This document shows, in pieces, positions 1 to 5,946 of a DNA stretch of 8,486 bases (the first letter of the stretch is position 1; the number at the start of each line of letters is the position of its first letter). The notes under the pieces were generated by a model. The model was given only the letters and a program-made list of their open reading frames with translations, made no database searches and had not been told where the DNA came from. The DNA is from Christensenellaceae bacterium. GTDB lineage: Bacteria; Bacillota; Clostridia; Christensenellales; Aristaeellaceae. The stretch lies in the NCBI GenBank assembly GCA_017881705.1, contig JADGQP010000146.1, positions 1 through 8,486 on the forward strand. Reading direction: 5' to 3'. The translations under genes were made by a program, and so were the position numbers.

Positions 1-986
1 AAAGCGGGCTGATGTCCGGCGAAAACATTGACGCAGAACGCCTGGGTGTGTATATTGGCTCCGGCATCGGCGGGATGCAGACGCTGATCAACGAAACCCG
101 AAAGAGCATTGAGCGCGGGCCGGAACGCGTATCCCCGCATTTTATCCCGATGATGATCGCCAATATGGCGTCCGGCCAGGTAGCCATCGTCTATGGCGCG
201 CAGGGCCCTGCCCTGCCGGTGATGACGGCCTGCGCCACTTCCACGCACGCGATCGGCGAGGCGTTTCACGCTATTAAGGATGGGTATGCCGATGCGATTA
301 TCGCGGGCGGTACTGAGGCGGCCATCTGCCCCCTGGCGGTCGGCGGCTTTACCAACTGTATGGCGCTTTCCACGCAACACGATCCGCTGCTGGCCAGCCT
401 GCCGTTTGACAGGCGGCGCTCCGGCTTCGTAATGGGCGAAGGCGCGGGCGTGCTGGTGCTGGAAAACGAGGCGCACGCCAGGGCGCGTGGAGCGACGGTG
501 CTTGCCGAAATCTGCGGTTATGGCAACACCTGCGACGCGTACCACGTTACCGCGCCCAACCCGGAAGCGACGGCGGCCGCGCGGGCGATACGGCTGGCGA
601 TGGACGAGGCAGGCTATGTTCCCGGTGATCGAGTGTATATCAACGCCCACGGCACCGGCACACAGCTTAACGACGTTTGTGAAACCATTGCGATCAAGAA
701 GGCGTTGGGGGAAACCGAGGCGCGTCGGGCGATGATCTCCTCCACTAAAAGTATGACCGGCCATATGCTGGGCGCGGCGGGCGCGGTGGAGTGCGCGGCG
801 AGCGCGCTGGCGCTTCAATACGGCGTGCTGCCGCCCACCATCGGCCTGAATGAGCCGGACCCCGAATGCGACCTGGATTATATCCCTTTGGTACAACGAA
901 AAGCGCAGTGTGACCTGGCGCTGAGTGTTTCCCTGGGTTTCGGCGGACATAACGGCTGCATTGCGCTGCGGAGGGCTGAGGCATGA
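1..986 (+). CDS. fabF: 3-oxoacyl-ACP synthase II (KAS II), 5'-truncated
   Basis: Condensing enzyme of type II fatty acid synthesis: it joins malonyl-ACP to a growing acyl-ACP with loss of CO2, in the cytoplasm. The gene enters from the left edge; the reading frame runs from base 3 without a start, and the ATG at 12 is an internal Met, since the family has roughly 80-90 further residues upstream. Counting from that Met, the thiolase-fold triad is intact: nucleophile Cys74 in TACATSTHA, His213 in NAHGTGTQ, His251 in SSTKSMTGHMLGAAGAVE, with the conserved Lys246. The C-terminal gating loop reads GFGGHNG. The stop overlaps the accB start (ATGA at 983-986), so translation is probably coupled. The Cys-His-His triad excludes a FabH (Cys-His-Asn) type. 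Identity is very secure; FabB versus FabF is decided by overall similarity and operon context. Confidence 0.96.
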   Translation, partial: SGLMSGENIDAERLGVYIGSGIGGMQTLINETRKSIERGPERVSPHFIPMMIANMASGQVAIVYGAQGPALPVMTACATSTHAIGEAFHAIKDGYADAIIAGGTEAAICPLAVGGFTNCMALSTQHDPLLASLPFDRRRSGFVMGEGAGVLVLENEAHARARGATVLAEICGYGNTCDAYHVTAPNPEATAAARAIRLAMDEAGYVPGDRVYINAHGTGTQLNDVCETIAIKKALGETEARRAMISSTKSMTGHMLGAAGAVECAASALALQYGVLPPTIGLNEPDPECDLDYIPLVQRKAQCDLALSVSLGFGGHNGCIALRRAEA

Positions 987-1408
987 ACATGAAGGATATC
1001 AAGGCGTTAGCAACGGTGCTGACGCAAATGAACCTGACGGTGCTGGATTATTCCGAGGGCGATACGCACATCAGGCTGGAACGCGCCGCGTATAAAGTAT
1101 CACAGATGGCCGCAAAGCAGGATTGCGAACCTCAAACGGCTTCGCCCGAAGAGGAACAGAACGATTTTAACAACCTTTGCGACGTAAAATCTCCAATGGT
1201 CGGCGTGTTTTATGCCGCACCCTCACCGGAGGGCAAGCCGTTTGTCCGCGTGGGGGACAACGTGGAAAAAGGGCAGGTATTGTGCCTCATTGAGGCGATG
1301 AAGCTGATGAACGACATCACCGCGCCCGTGTCCGGCCGCGTGGTGGATATCTGCGCGCAGGACGGCGCGGTGCTGGAATACGGACAGACCATTATGAAAA
1401 TCCTGTAA
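983..1408 (+). CDS. accB: Biotin carboxyl carrier protein of acetyl-CoA carboxylase
   Basis: Carries the covalently bound biotin that shuttles CO2 from biotin carboxylase (AccC) to the carboxyltransferase (AccDA) in the first committed step of fatty acid synthesis. At 141 aa it is near the usual length. The N-terminal 35 or so residues resemble the AccC-interaction region; residues 42-64 are a polar, acidic linker. The biotinyl domain follows, with the biotinylated Lys107 in EAMKLMND and the 'thumb' segment PMVGVFYAAPSPEGKPF (71-87), which marks acetyl-CoA carboxylase BCCPs rather than other biotinyl domains. The start ATG at 983 overlaps the fabF stop and has GGAGGG at 970-975 with 7-base spacing. 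Lys107 would be modified by a biotin ligase not seen in this window. Confidence 0.97.
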   Translation: MNMKDIKALATVLTQMNLTVLDYSEGDTHIRLERAAYKVSQMAAKQDCEPQTASPEEEQNDFNNLCDVKSPMVGVFYAAPSPEGKPFVRVGDNVEKGQVLCLIEAMKLMNDITAPVSGRVVDICAQDGAVLEYGQTIMKIL

Positions 1409-1426
1409 GGCAAAGGAAAGAGCGCC

Positions 1427-1858
1427 ATGAACAGGGACGAGATTAAGCGGCTGCTGCCCCATCGGGAGCCGATGCTGCTTTTAGACGAAACGACGCTTAA
1501 GGATGACGAGGCTTTGGGCCATTACACCGTGCGGGGCGACGAGTGGTTTTTGCGGGGGCACTTTCCCGATAACCCCGTGGTGCCGGGCGTGGTGCTGTGC
1601 GAGATGATCGGGCAAAACTGCGCTGTGCTCATTGGGGATCGTCTTTTAGGGAATACTCCGTTTTTTACCGGAATGGACAAAGTGAAGTTCCGCCATACCG
1701 CACGCCCGGGGGACGAGATAACGCTCACGGCGCGGATTCTGCGTCATAACGGGCCGTTTTATATCACGCAGGGCGAGGCGCTCATCGGCGGGCAGGTGGC
1801 GGCACAGGGCGAATTTTCTTTCGCGCTGGTGGAGAACGACGAAGCGAGCAGGGTATGA
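1427..1858 (+). CDS. fabZ: 3-hydroxyacyl-ACP dehydratase
   Basis: Removes water from 3-hydroxyacyl-ACP to give trans-2-enoyl-ACP in the elongation cycle. The 143-aa single hot-dog domain has the family signature LLPHREPMLLLD (9-20) and the catalytic pair His45 (in GHFPDNPVVPG) and Glu59 (in CEMIGQ), 14 residues apart as in E. coli FabZ. The start ATG at 1427 has AAAGGA at 1412-1417 with 9-base spacing and lies 18 bases after accB. Insertion of fabZ between accB and accC is a well-known Bacillota arrangement. The absence of the extra features of FabA, together with this context, favours FabZ. Nothing in the protein looks damaged. Confidence 0.96.
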   Translation: MNRDEIKRLLPHREPMLLLDETTLKDDEALGHYTVRGDEWFLRGHFPDNPVVPGVVLCEMIGQNCAVLIGDRLLGNTPFFTGMDKVKFRHTARPGDEITLTARILRHNGPFYITQGEALIGGQVAAQGEFSFALVENDEASRV

Positions 1859-1891
1859 GCGCACGGGTTTTAATGCCTGTTATCAAAGCAG

Positions 1892-1898
1892 AAGGAGG
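1892..1898 (+). promoter_or_regulatory. Ribosome binding site that fixes the accC start
   Basis: AAGGAGG, close to the perfect anti-16S complement, lies 4 bases before ATG 1903. The same frame is open further upstream, with ATGs at 1855 (overlapping the fabZ stop) and 1873. This site, plus alignment of the N-terminus to known biotin carboxylases, makes 1903 the preferred start. The upstream 16 codons would add an unrelated tail. Confidence 0.85.
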
Positions 1899-1902
1899 CC
1901 CT

Positions 1903-3240
1903 ATGTTCTCCAAAATTCTGATTGCTAACCGCGGGGAGATCGCCATCCGCGTGATCCGCGCGTGTAAGGAAATGGGCGTGGCGACCGTCGCCGTGTTTTC
2001 GGAGGCCGACCGGGACGCGCTGCATGTATCCCTTGCGGACGAAAGCTACTGCATCGGCCCAGGGCCAGCGCAGAAAAGCTATTTGAATATGGACGCCATC
2101 CTAACCATCGCGCGTTCCTGCGGGGTGCAGGCCATCCATCCGGGGTACGGGCTGCTTTCCGAAAACCCGGAGTTTGCAAGACGCTGCGAGCAATGCGGCA
2201 TCCGTTTTATCGGCGCGCCCGACGAAGCAATGGGGAAAATGGGCGACAAGGCAGCGGCGCGGCAAACCATGCGCGGGCTGGGTATGCCGGTGATTCCGGG
2301 CTGTGATTTGGTAAAAAGCGCCGCCGCGGCAAAACGCGAGGCGAAAACCGTGGGGTATCCGCTGCTGCTCAAGGCGCGGGCGGGCGGCGGCGGGCGCGGC
2401 ATCCGCCGGGTGGATAGGGATAACGAGATGGAAGCCGCCTTTACTTCGGCTTCAGCCGAGGCGCAAAACGCGTTTGGCGATGGAACGCTGTACATGGAAA
2501 AACTGTTGACCCATGTGAAGCACGTTGAGATGCAGTTATTGTGCGATCAGTTCGGCAACGTTTTATGCCTGGGCGAGCGGGATTGTTCCATGCAGCGGAA
2601 AAACCAGAAAATTCTGGAAGAAAGCCCCGCGCAGTGCGTTACGCCGGAAATGCGAACGAAGCTCACCGAGCTTTCCGTCGCGGCCGCTAAAAGCATTGGC
2701 TACGTGGGCGCGGGCACGATTGAATACTTGCTGACGGACGACGGCCGGTTCTATTTTATGGAGATGAACACGCGCCTGCAGGTGGAGCATCCCGTAACCG
2801 AGATGGTCACGGGCGTGGATCTGGTGAAATGGCAGATTCGCATCGCCAGCGGGCAGGAGCTGACGCTGCGCCAGGAGGACGTGCAGTTGGATCGTCACGC
2901 CATCGAGTGCCGCATTAACGCCGAAGATCCTACGCACGGCTTTCGGCCTTCCTGCGGGCAGATCACGCTGCTGCATGTGCCGGGCGGCCCCTGGGTACGC
3001 TTTGATACGGCGCTTTACCAGGGCTATGTGATTCCGCCGTTTTACGACAGCCTGATTGCCAAGCTCATCGTTTCCGCGCGCACGCGCGCCGAGGCGATTA
3101 GAAAAATGCAGGCGGCACTGTGCGAAATGGTGGTGGAAGGCGTGGAACACAACGCTCAGACGCATATCGACCTGCTATCCGAGCCGGAGTTTGTGAACGG
3201 CACCTATACCACCGATTTTCTAGCGAACCGCAACGTTTAG
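1903..3240 (+). CDS. accC: Biotin carboxylase subunit of acetyl-CoA carboxylase
   Basis: ATP-dependent carboxylation of the biotin on AccB using bicarbonate. From ATG 1903 the protein is 445 aa (E. coli about 449). The N-terminal domain begins KILIANRGEIAIRVIRA. The ATP-grasp domain shows Lys116 (GDKAAAR), Lys157, the glycine loop AGGGGRG (160-166), Glu274 and Glu287 as Mg/ATP ligands, and the active-site run EMNTRLQVEHPV (287-298). Arg337 in IECRINAED matches the catalytic arginine of the E. coli enzyme. The C-terminal domain is complete, ending at the stop (3238-3240). No biotinyl or carboxyltransferase domain is fused, so this is the stand-alone acetyl-CoA carboxylase type rather than pyruvate carboxylase, in agreement with accB, accD and accA alongside. 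An in-frame upstream ATG at 1855 would add 16 residues but has a weaker case. Confidence 0.96.
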   Translation: MFSKILIANRGEIAIRVIRACKEMGVATVAVFSEADRDALHVSLADESYCIGPGPAQKSYLNMDAILTIARSCGVQAIHPGYGLLSENPEFARRCEQCGIRFIGAPDEAMGKMGDKAAARQTMRGLGMPVIPGCDLVKSAAAAKREAKTVGYPLLLKARAGGGGRGIRRVDRDNEMEAAFTSASAEAQNAFGDGTLYMEKLLTHVKHVEMQLLCDQFGNVLCLGERDCSMQRKNQKILEESPAQCVTPEMRTKLTELSVAAAKSIGYVGAGTIEYLLTDDGRFYFMEMNTRLQVEHPVTEMVTGVDLVKWQIRIASGQELTLRQEDVQLDRHAIECRINAEDPTHGFRPSCGQITLLHVPGGPWVRFDTALYQGYVIPPFYDSLIAKLIVSARTRAEAIRKMQAALCEMVVEGVEHNAQTHIDLLSEPEFVNGTYTTDFLANRNV

Positions 3241-3243
3241 GAG
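3239..3243 (+). promoter_or_regulatory. Ribosome binding site of accD, overlapping the accC stop
   Basis: AGGAG overlaps the last two bases of the accC stop TAG and lies 10 bases before the TTG start at 3254. It supports the unusual TTG start, because no ATG or GTG occurs in that frame between the accC stop and the zinc-finger coding region. The placement suggests translational coupling to accC. Confidence 0.65.
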
Positions 3244-3253
3244 TTGAACACGT

Positions 3254-4129
3254 TTGATCAGCAAAGAGCATTTTAAGAGGCCCAACAACCGCCTGGAGGG
3301 CGAGCAGGAGCCCAAGGTCGCCGCGCTGGACGCGCAGGATGAGCAGGACCTGCCCGTGCTTGTCTGCCCTGAGTGCAAGGCCGCATTCGACAGGGACGTG
3401 CGTGAGGAAACTGATTTTGTGTGCCCGCGCTGTGGGGCGCTATGGCAGATGAGCGCGCGCGAACGCGCGCTGTGGCTCGCGGACGAAGGTACCTTTGCCG
3501 AGATGGACGCGTCTTTGGAATGCGCGGATCGCCTGCATTTTCCCGGATACGCCGAGAAACTGGCTAAGACACAGCGGGATACCGGCGAGCGCGAGGGCGT
3601 GGTAACCGGCACGGCGGAAATTGACGGCGAATCCTGTGCGCTGTTCTGCATGGATCCGTTTTTCATCATGGGGTCCATGGGCGCGGCGGTGGGGGAGAAA
3701 ATTACGCGGCTGTTTGAATGTGCGTTGGAAAAACGCCTGCCGGTCGTTGGGTATACGGTGTCTGGCGGCGCGCGCATCCAGGAAGGGATGTTTTCCCTGC
3801 TGCAGATGGCGAAAACCAGCGGCGCGGTAATGCGGCACGGAAACGAGGGGCTATTTTATGTTGCGGTGCTCACGCACCCTACCACGGGCGGCGTGGTGGC
3901 TTCCTTCGCCATGGAGGCGGATGTGATTCTGGCCGAACCGCTCGCGCTGATTGGCTTCGCGGGCCCCCGCGTGATCGAGCAGACCCTGCGCCAGAAATTG
4001 CCGGAAGGCTTTCAGCGTGCGGAATTTCTGCTTCAGAAAGGGTTTGTGGATCGTATTGTGCCCAGAAACGAGCAGAAGCGGGAGCTTGCGCTGTTGCTTA
4101 AACTGAACCGGAAGGGGGCCGACCGATGA
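3254..4129 (+). CDS. accD: Acetyl-CoA carboxylase carboxyltransferase beta subunit
   Basis: Together with AccA it transfers the carboxyl group from biotin to acetyl-CoA, giving malonyl-CoA. The 291-aa product has the N-terminal four-cysteine zinc ribbon (Cys38, Cys41, Cys57, Cys60) typical of bacterial AccD, then the crotonase-fold carboxyltransferase domain with SGGARIQEG (170-178), THPTTGGVVASFAM (207-220) and IGFAGPRVIEQT (233-244), which supply the oxyanion holes and acetyl-CoA site. The glycine-rich segment reads FFIMGSMGAAVGE, where many relatives have FMGGSMGSVVGE. The start is a TTG with AGGAG at 3239-3243; the N-terminal 30 residues are polar and poorly conserved, so the exact start is less certain than the gene. 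The stop overlaps the accA start (ATGA), fitting the 1:1 subunit ratio of the complex. Confidence 0.95.
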   Translation: MISKEHFKRPNNRLEGEQEPKVAALDAQDEQDLPVLVCPECKAAFDRDVREETDFVCPRCGALWQMSARERALWLADEGTFAEMDASLECADRLHFPGYAEKLAKTQRDTGEREGVVTGTAEIDGESCALFCMDPFFIMGSMGAAVGEKITRLFECALEKRLPVVGYTVSGGARIQEGMFSLLQMAKTSGAVMRHGNEGLFYVAVLTHPTTGGVVASFAMEADVILAEPLALIGFAGPRVIEQTLRQKLPEGFQRAEFLLQKGFVDRIVPRNEQKRELALLLKLNRKGADR

Positions 4130-4911
4130 CCACGGCGTACGAGCGTGTGCAGGCGGCCCGCCAGAAGGGTCGGCCCACCGCGGTGTTCTACATCCGGCAG
4201 ATAACGATGGATTTTCTGGAACTGCACGGCGACCGCCGCTTCGGGGACGACCCCGCGATTGTAGCGGGCATCGGGCGGTTGGATGGGCGTCCCGTTACGG
4301 TGATCGGCATTGAAAAAGGCGTGGAAACCGAGGAGAAGATCGCGCGCAATTTCGGTTCCGCTCACCCCGAGGGCTACCGCAAGGCACTGCGTCAGATGAA
4401 GCAGGCGGAAAAGTTTGGCCGGCCGGTGCTTTGCCTGATCGACACGGCGGGCGCGTTTTGCGGCATTGGCGCGGAGGAACGCGGGCAGGGACAGGCCATT
4501 GCCGAGAACCTGATGGCCCTGATGGGCCTGAAGGTACCCGTCATTTCTGTGTTTATCGGCGAGGGCGGCAGCGGCGGCGCGTTGGCGCTGGGGGTGGCCG
4601 ACCGCGTGTGGATGCTGGAAAATGCCGTATACTCGGTGATATCGCCCGAAGGCGCGGCCAGCATCGTTTGGAAGGACGCGGGCAAGGCCGCCGACGCATG
4701 CGAAGCTCTACGCATGACCGCGCAGGATCTATATGGCTTCGGTATGGTGGAACGCGTGTTTTCGGAGGAGAACGGGGATTTTACCAAGGTGTGCGAAAAC
4801 CTTACCGCCGCGCTTTCGCAGGAATTCGCCGCGTTGTCGGCGCTGCCCGCGAAGGAATTGACCGCAAGACGATACGAGAAATTCCGCAAGATCGGAGGCG
4901 ATGAAGTGTGA
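4126..4911 (+). CDS. accA: Acetyl-CoA carboxylase carboxyltransferase alpha subunit
   Basis: Partner of AccD in the carboxyltransferase half-reaction; it contributes the carboxybiotin-binding side of the active site. The 261-aa product is shorter than E. coli AccA (about 319) because it lacks much of the N-terminal helical extension, which is usual in the Clostridia. Visible motifs are FLELHGDRRFGDDPAIVAGI (30-49), NFGSAHPEGYRKALR (75-89), IDTAGAFCGIGAEERGQG (105-122) and the oxyanion segment GEGGSGGALALGVADRVWML (145-164). The start ATG at 4126 overlaps the accD stop, with GGAAGGGGG at 4110-4118 as ribosome binding site. The stop in turn overlaps the GTG start of the degV gene. Confidence 0.96.
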   Translation: MTTAYERVQAARQKGRPTAVFYIRQITMDFLELHGDRRFGDDPAIVAGIGRLDGRPVTVIGIEKGVETEEKIARNFGSAHPEGYRKALRQMKQAEKFGRPVLCLIDTAGAFCGIGAEERGQGQAIAENLMALMGLKVPVISVFIGEGGSGGALALGVADRVWMLENAVYSVISPEGAASIVWKDAGKAADACEALRMTAQDLYGFGMVERVFSEENGDFTKVCENLTAALSQEFAALSALPAKELTARRYEKFRKIGGDEV

Positions 4912-5756
4912 TCGCGATTATGGTGGACAGCGCGGCTGGCATTTCCCGGCAGGAAGCTGAGCAGTTGGGCGCGTATTACGTGCCCATGACCTACACGGTG
5001 GACAGGCAGCAGTTTGTGGAGCACTATATCGGCGAGAACGGACAGTTCGAGCCTTACATCGAACGGGATGACGTGGAACGGCGTACCAGCCAAGCGACCG
5101 CCGCCGCGTTCGTCGCCGCGTTCGAGCAGCAACTGGCTAAGGGTCGGCAGGTACTGTGCATCACCATTTCCTCGCGCCTTTCGGGCACCTATGCCAACGC
5201 CGTGATGGCCGCCAAGGAAGTGAACCAGGACGAGATTCGCGTGCTGGACAGCCGCAACTGCGCGGGCGGCATCTATTTCCTCATCCAGCGCGCGCAAACG
5301 ATGATCGCCCAGGGGCTGGCCCTATCGGAGATCGCGGAGCGCCTGGCTGCGGAACGCAGGCTGATTAACAACGTTTTTACCGTAAACGATATGACCAACC
5401 TGCGTAAAAGCGGCAGGCTGGGCGTAGTGCGACTGAGCGTGAGCACCATACTGAACCTGCGGCCCATCCTGTGCCTGCAAAACGGCTCGGTCTTCTCCCG
5501 CGGGATAGCGCGCGGCAGCCACGAACAACTGCGAATGCTTGCCGAAAGTGTACCCGAAAACGCGACCTTCGTGGTAATCCACAGCCGCGAAAACAACCCG
5601 CAGCTTCCGCTGTTGCAGGAGATGCTGTATAAACGCCTGGGCGACGCGCTGGAACTGCGCGTCGTCAGCCTCGGCCCGGTGTTGGCTATCCATCTGGGGC
5701 TTACGTACCTGGGGGTATGCTGGATGGACGCGAGCCCTCTTATCAAAGAGGGTTGA
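4908..5756 (+). CDS. DegV family (fatty-acid-binding, FakB-like) protein
   Basis: DegV-family proteins bind one fatty acid; in FakB members the lipid is presented to the kinase FakA for phosphorylation and use in phospholipid synthesis. The 282-aa product keeps the family layout: MVDSAAGIS (5-13), RTSQAT (59-64), ISSRLSGTY (87-95), NLRKSGRL (164-171) and His262. Some canonical positions differ: family members commonly have TSQPS, SSGLSGTY and HTGPG, whereas here Ala63-Thr64, Arg90 and HLGLTYLG (262-269) appear. The start is GTG 4908, overlapping the accA stop, with GGAGG at 4894-4898. Its place at the end of an acc operon favours a lipid role, but the divergent pocket motifs leave the ligand, and whether it works with a FakA, open. 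No fakA is visible here. Confidence 0.85.
   Translation: MIAIMVDSAAGISRQEAEQLGAYYVPMTYTVDRQQFVEHYIGENGQFEPYIERDDVERRTSQATAAAFVAAFEQQLAKGRQVLCITISSRLSGTYANAVMAAKEVNQDEIRVLDSRNCAGGIYFLIQRAQTMIAQGLALSEIAERLAAERRLINNVFTVNDMTNLRKSGRLGVVRLSVSTILNLRPILCLQNGSVFSRGIARGSHEQLRMLAESVPENATFVVIHSRENNPQLPLLQEMLYKRLGDALELRVVSLGPVLAIHLGLTYLGVCWMDASPLIKEG
5735..5752 (+). repeat. Perfect inverted repeat abutting the aro promoter -35
   Basis: CCCTCTT-ATCA-AAGAGGG: a 7-bp perfect palindrome with a 4-base loop, inside the last codons of degV, ending exactly where TTGACA begins. In RNA it would be a compact hairpin at the end of the fatty-acid operon message, but the nearest T-run (5762-5766) is 9 bases beyond the stem, so it would be at best a weak terminator. 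In DNA it sits where a repressor or activator of the aro promoter could bind. Either role is inference; coincidence from coding sequence is possible. Confidence 0.5.
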
Positions 5757-5781
5757 CAAGGTTTTTAAAATCGATTATAAT
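5753..5781 (+). promoter_or_regulatory. Perfect consensus sigma-70/sigma-A promoter of the aro operon
   Basis: The -35 TTGACA (5753-5758) and -10 TATAAT (5776-5781) both match the consensus in all six positions and are separated by the optimal 17 bases. The spacer is AT-rich in an otherwise GC-rich window. Transcription is predicted to begin near A5788. The -35 contains the degV stop codon (TGA 5754-5756), so the promoter is embedded in the end of the upstream gene. A promoter this strong suits an operon controlled afterwards by attenuation rather than at initiation. Confidence 0.92.
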
Positions 5782-5802
5782 CGCATCAAACCACTACGGG
5801 AA

Positions 5803-5808
5803 GGGAGG
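5803..5808 (+). promoter_or_regulatory. Ribosome binding site of the leader peptide
   Basis: GGGAGG, within the purine run 5798-5810, lies 8 bases before ATG 5817. It is as strong as the sites of the structural genes, which shows that the short frame is meant to be translated. Its upstream flank (5795-5803, TACGGGAAG) is perfectly complementary over 9 bases to 5875-5883 inside the leader frame. Confidence 0.85.
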
Positions 5809-5816
5809 AGCCCACG

Positions 5817-5909
5817 ATGCTTACAGACACGCGCGGTTCTTTCTTTTACTTTAGCTATTACTTTACGGGCTATGCTTCCCGTAAGGTCGTTTTGCGTTGT
5901 GCTAGCTGA
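5817..5909 (+). CDS. Phe/Tyr-rich attenuator leader peptide (30 aa)
   Basis: A short frame from ATG 5817 to TGA 5907-5909, coding for 30 residues. Residues 9-19 read FFYFSYYFTGY: four Phe and four Tyr among 11 codons (5841-5873), with no Trp. Before the cluster are MLTDTRGS and after it ASRKVVLRCAS. The composition, the strong ribosome binding site, the position between a strong promoter and a terminator, and the downstream aromatic pathway genes all match attenuation leader peptides such as PheL and TrpL. The peptide itself probably has no function; translation speed through the aromatic codons is the signal, reporting charged tRNA-Phe and tRNA-Tyr. The stop codon lies within segment 2 of the RNA switch, as the mechanism requires. 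It is short enough to be missed by default gene callers. Confidence 0.9.
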   Translation: MLTDTRGSFFYFSYYFTGYASRKVVLRCAS

Positions 5910-5911
5910 GG
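5849..5911 (+). promoter_or_regulatory. 1:2 protector (anti-antiterminator) hairpin
   Basis: Two stacked helices. The inner one pairs ACTTTACGGG (5860-5869) with CCCGTAAGGT (5878-5887): 10 bp including one G-U, 8-base loop. The outer one pairs CTTTAGCTA (5849-5857) with TAGCTGAGG (5903-5911): 9 bp including two G-U. Between them is an asymmetric internal loop (5858-5859 and 5888-5902). The 5' strand lies entirely in the Phe/Tyr codons, so a stalled ribosome would block it; the 3' strand contains the leader stop codon and the antiterminator strand. Found by hand pairing; no folding energies were computed. Confidence 0.72.
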
Positions 5912-5946
5912 AACCCGTAAAAAAACGGCGTCGTCCCCTCGCAGCT
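5904..5946 (+). promoter_or_regulatory. 2:3 antiterminator helix
   Basis: AGCTGAGG (5904-5911) can pair with CCTCGCAGCT (5937-5946): 8 bp with a 2-base bulge (5940-5941). This uses up most of the 5' arm of the terminator stem, so the two cannot coexist. The enclosed loop can form a small CCGT/ACGG hairpin (5915-5918 with 5925-5928, loop of six A) that would bring the strands together. The helix is weaker than the terminator, as is common for kinetically controlled attenuators. Confidence 0.65.

Noticed and set aside
12..14. ATG 12 as the true fabF start
   Set aside because: The frame is open to the window edge and the protein lacks the N-terminal part of the condensing enzyme fold, so this is an internal methionine.
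1855..1902. Upstream start for accC at ATG 1855 overlapping the fabZ stop
   Set aside because: The 16 extra residues do not match the biotin carboxylase N-terminus, and AAGGAGG at 1892-1898 points to ATG 1903. Kept as a less likely alternative.
1859..1902. Regulatory element in the 44-base fabZ-accC gap
   Set aside because: Apart from the accC ribosome binding site I see no repeat, hairpin or promoter-like hexamers.
2563..3165. 200-codon open frame on the minus strand inside accC
   Set aside because: Its composition (many His, Arg, Ala) is that of a shadow frame, and accC is intact across the whole stretch.
3718..4101. 127-codon + strand frame within accD
   Set aside because: Overlaps the conserved carboxyltransferase core of accD in another frame; no domain signal.
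4392..5297. 301-codon open frame on the minus strand
   Set aside because: It is antisense to accA and degV, both of which have clear family motifs and good starts. Long antisense frames are expected in GC-rich codon-biased DNA, and its translation shows no recognisable domain.
5735..5770. Intrinsic terminator for the acc/degV operon at the 5735-5752 hairpin
   Set aside because: The stem is good but the T-run begins 9 bases after it, with TTGACAAGG in between; not called as a terminator.
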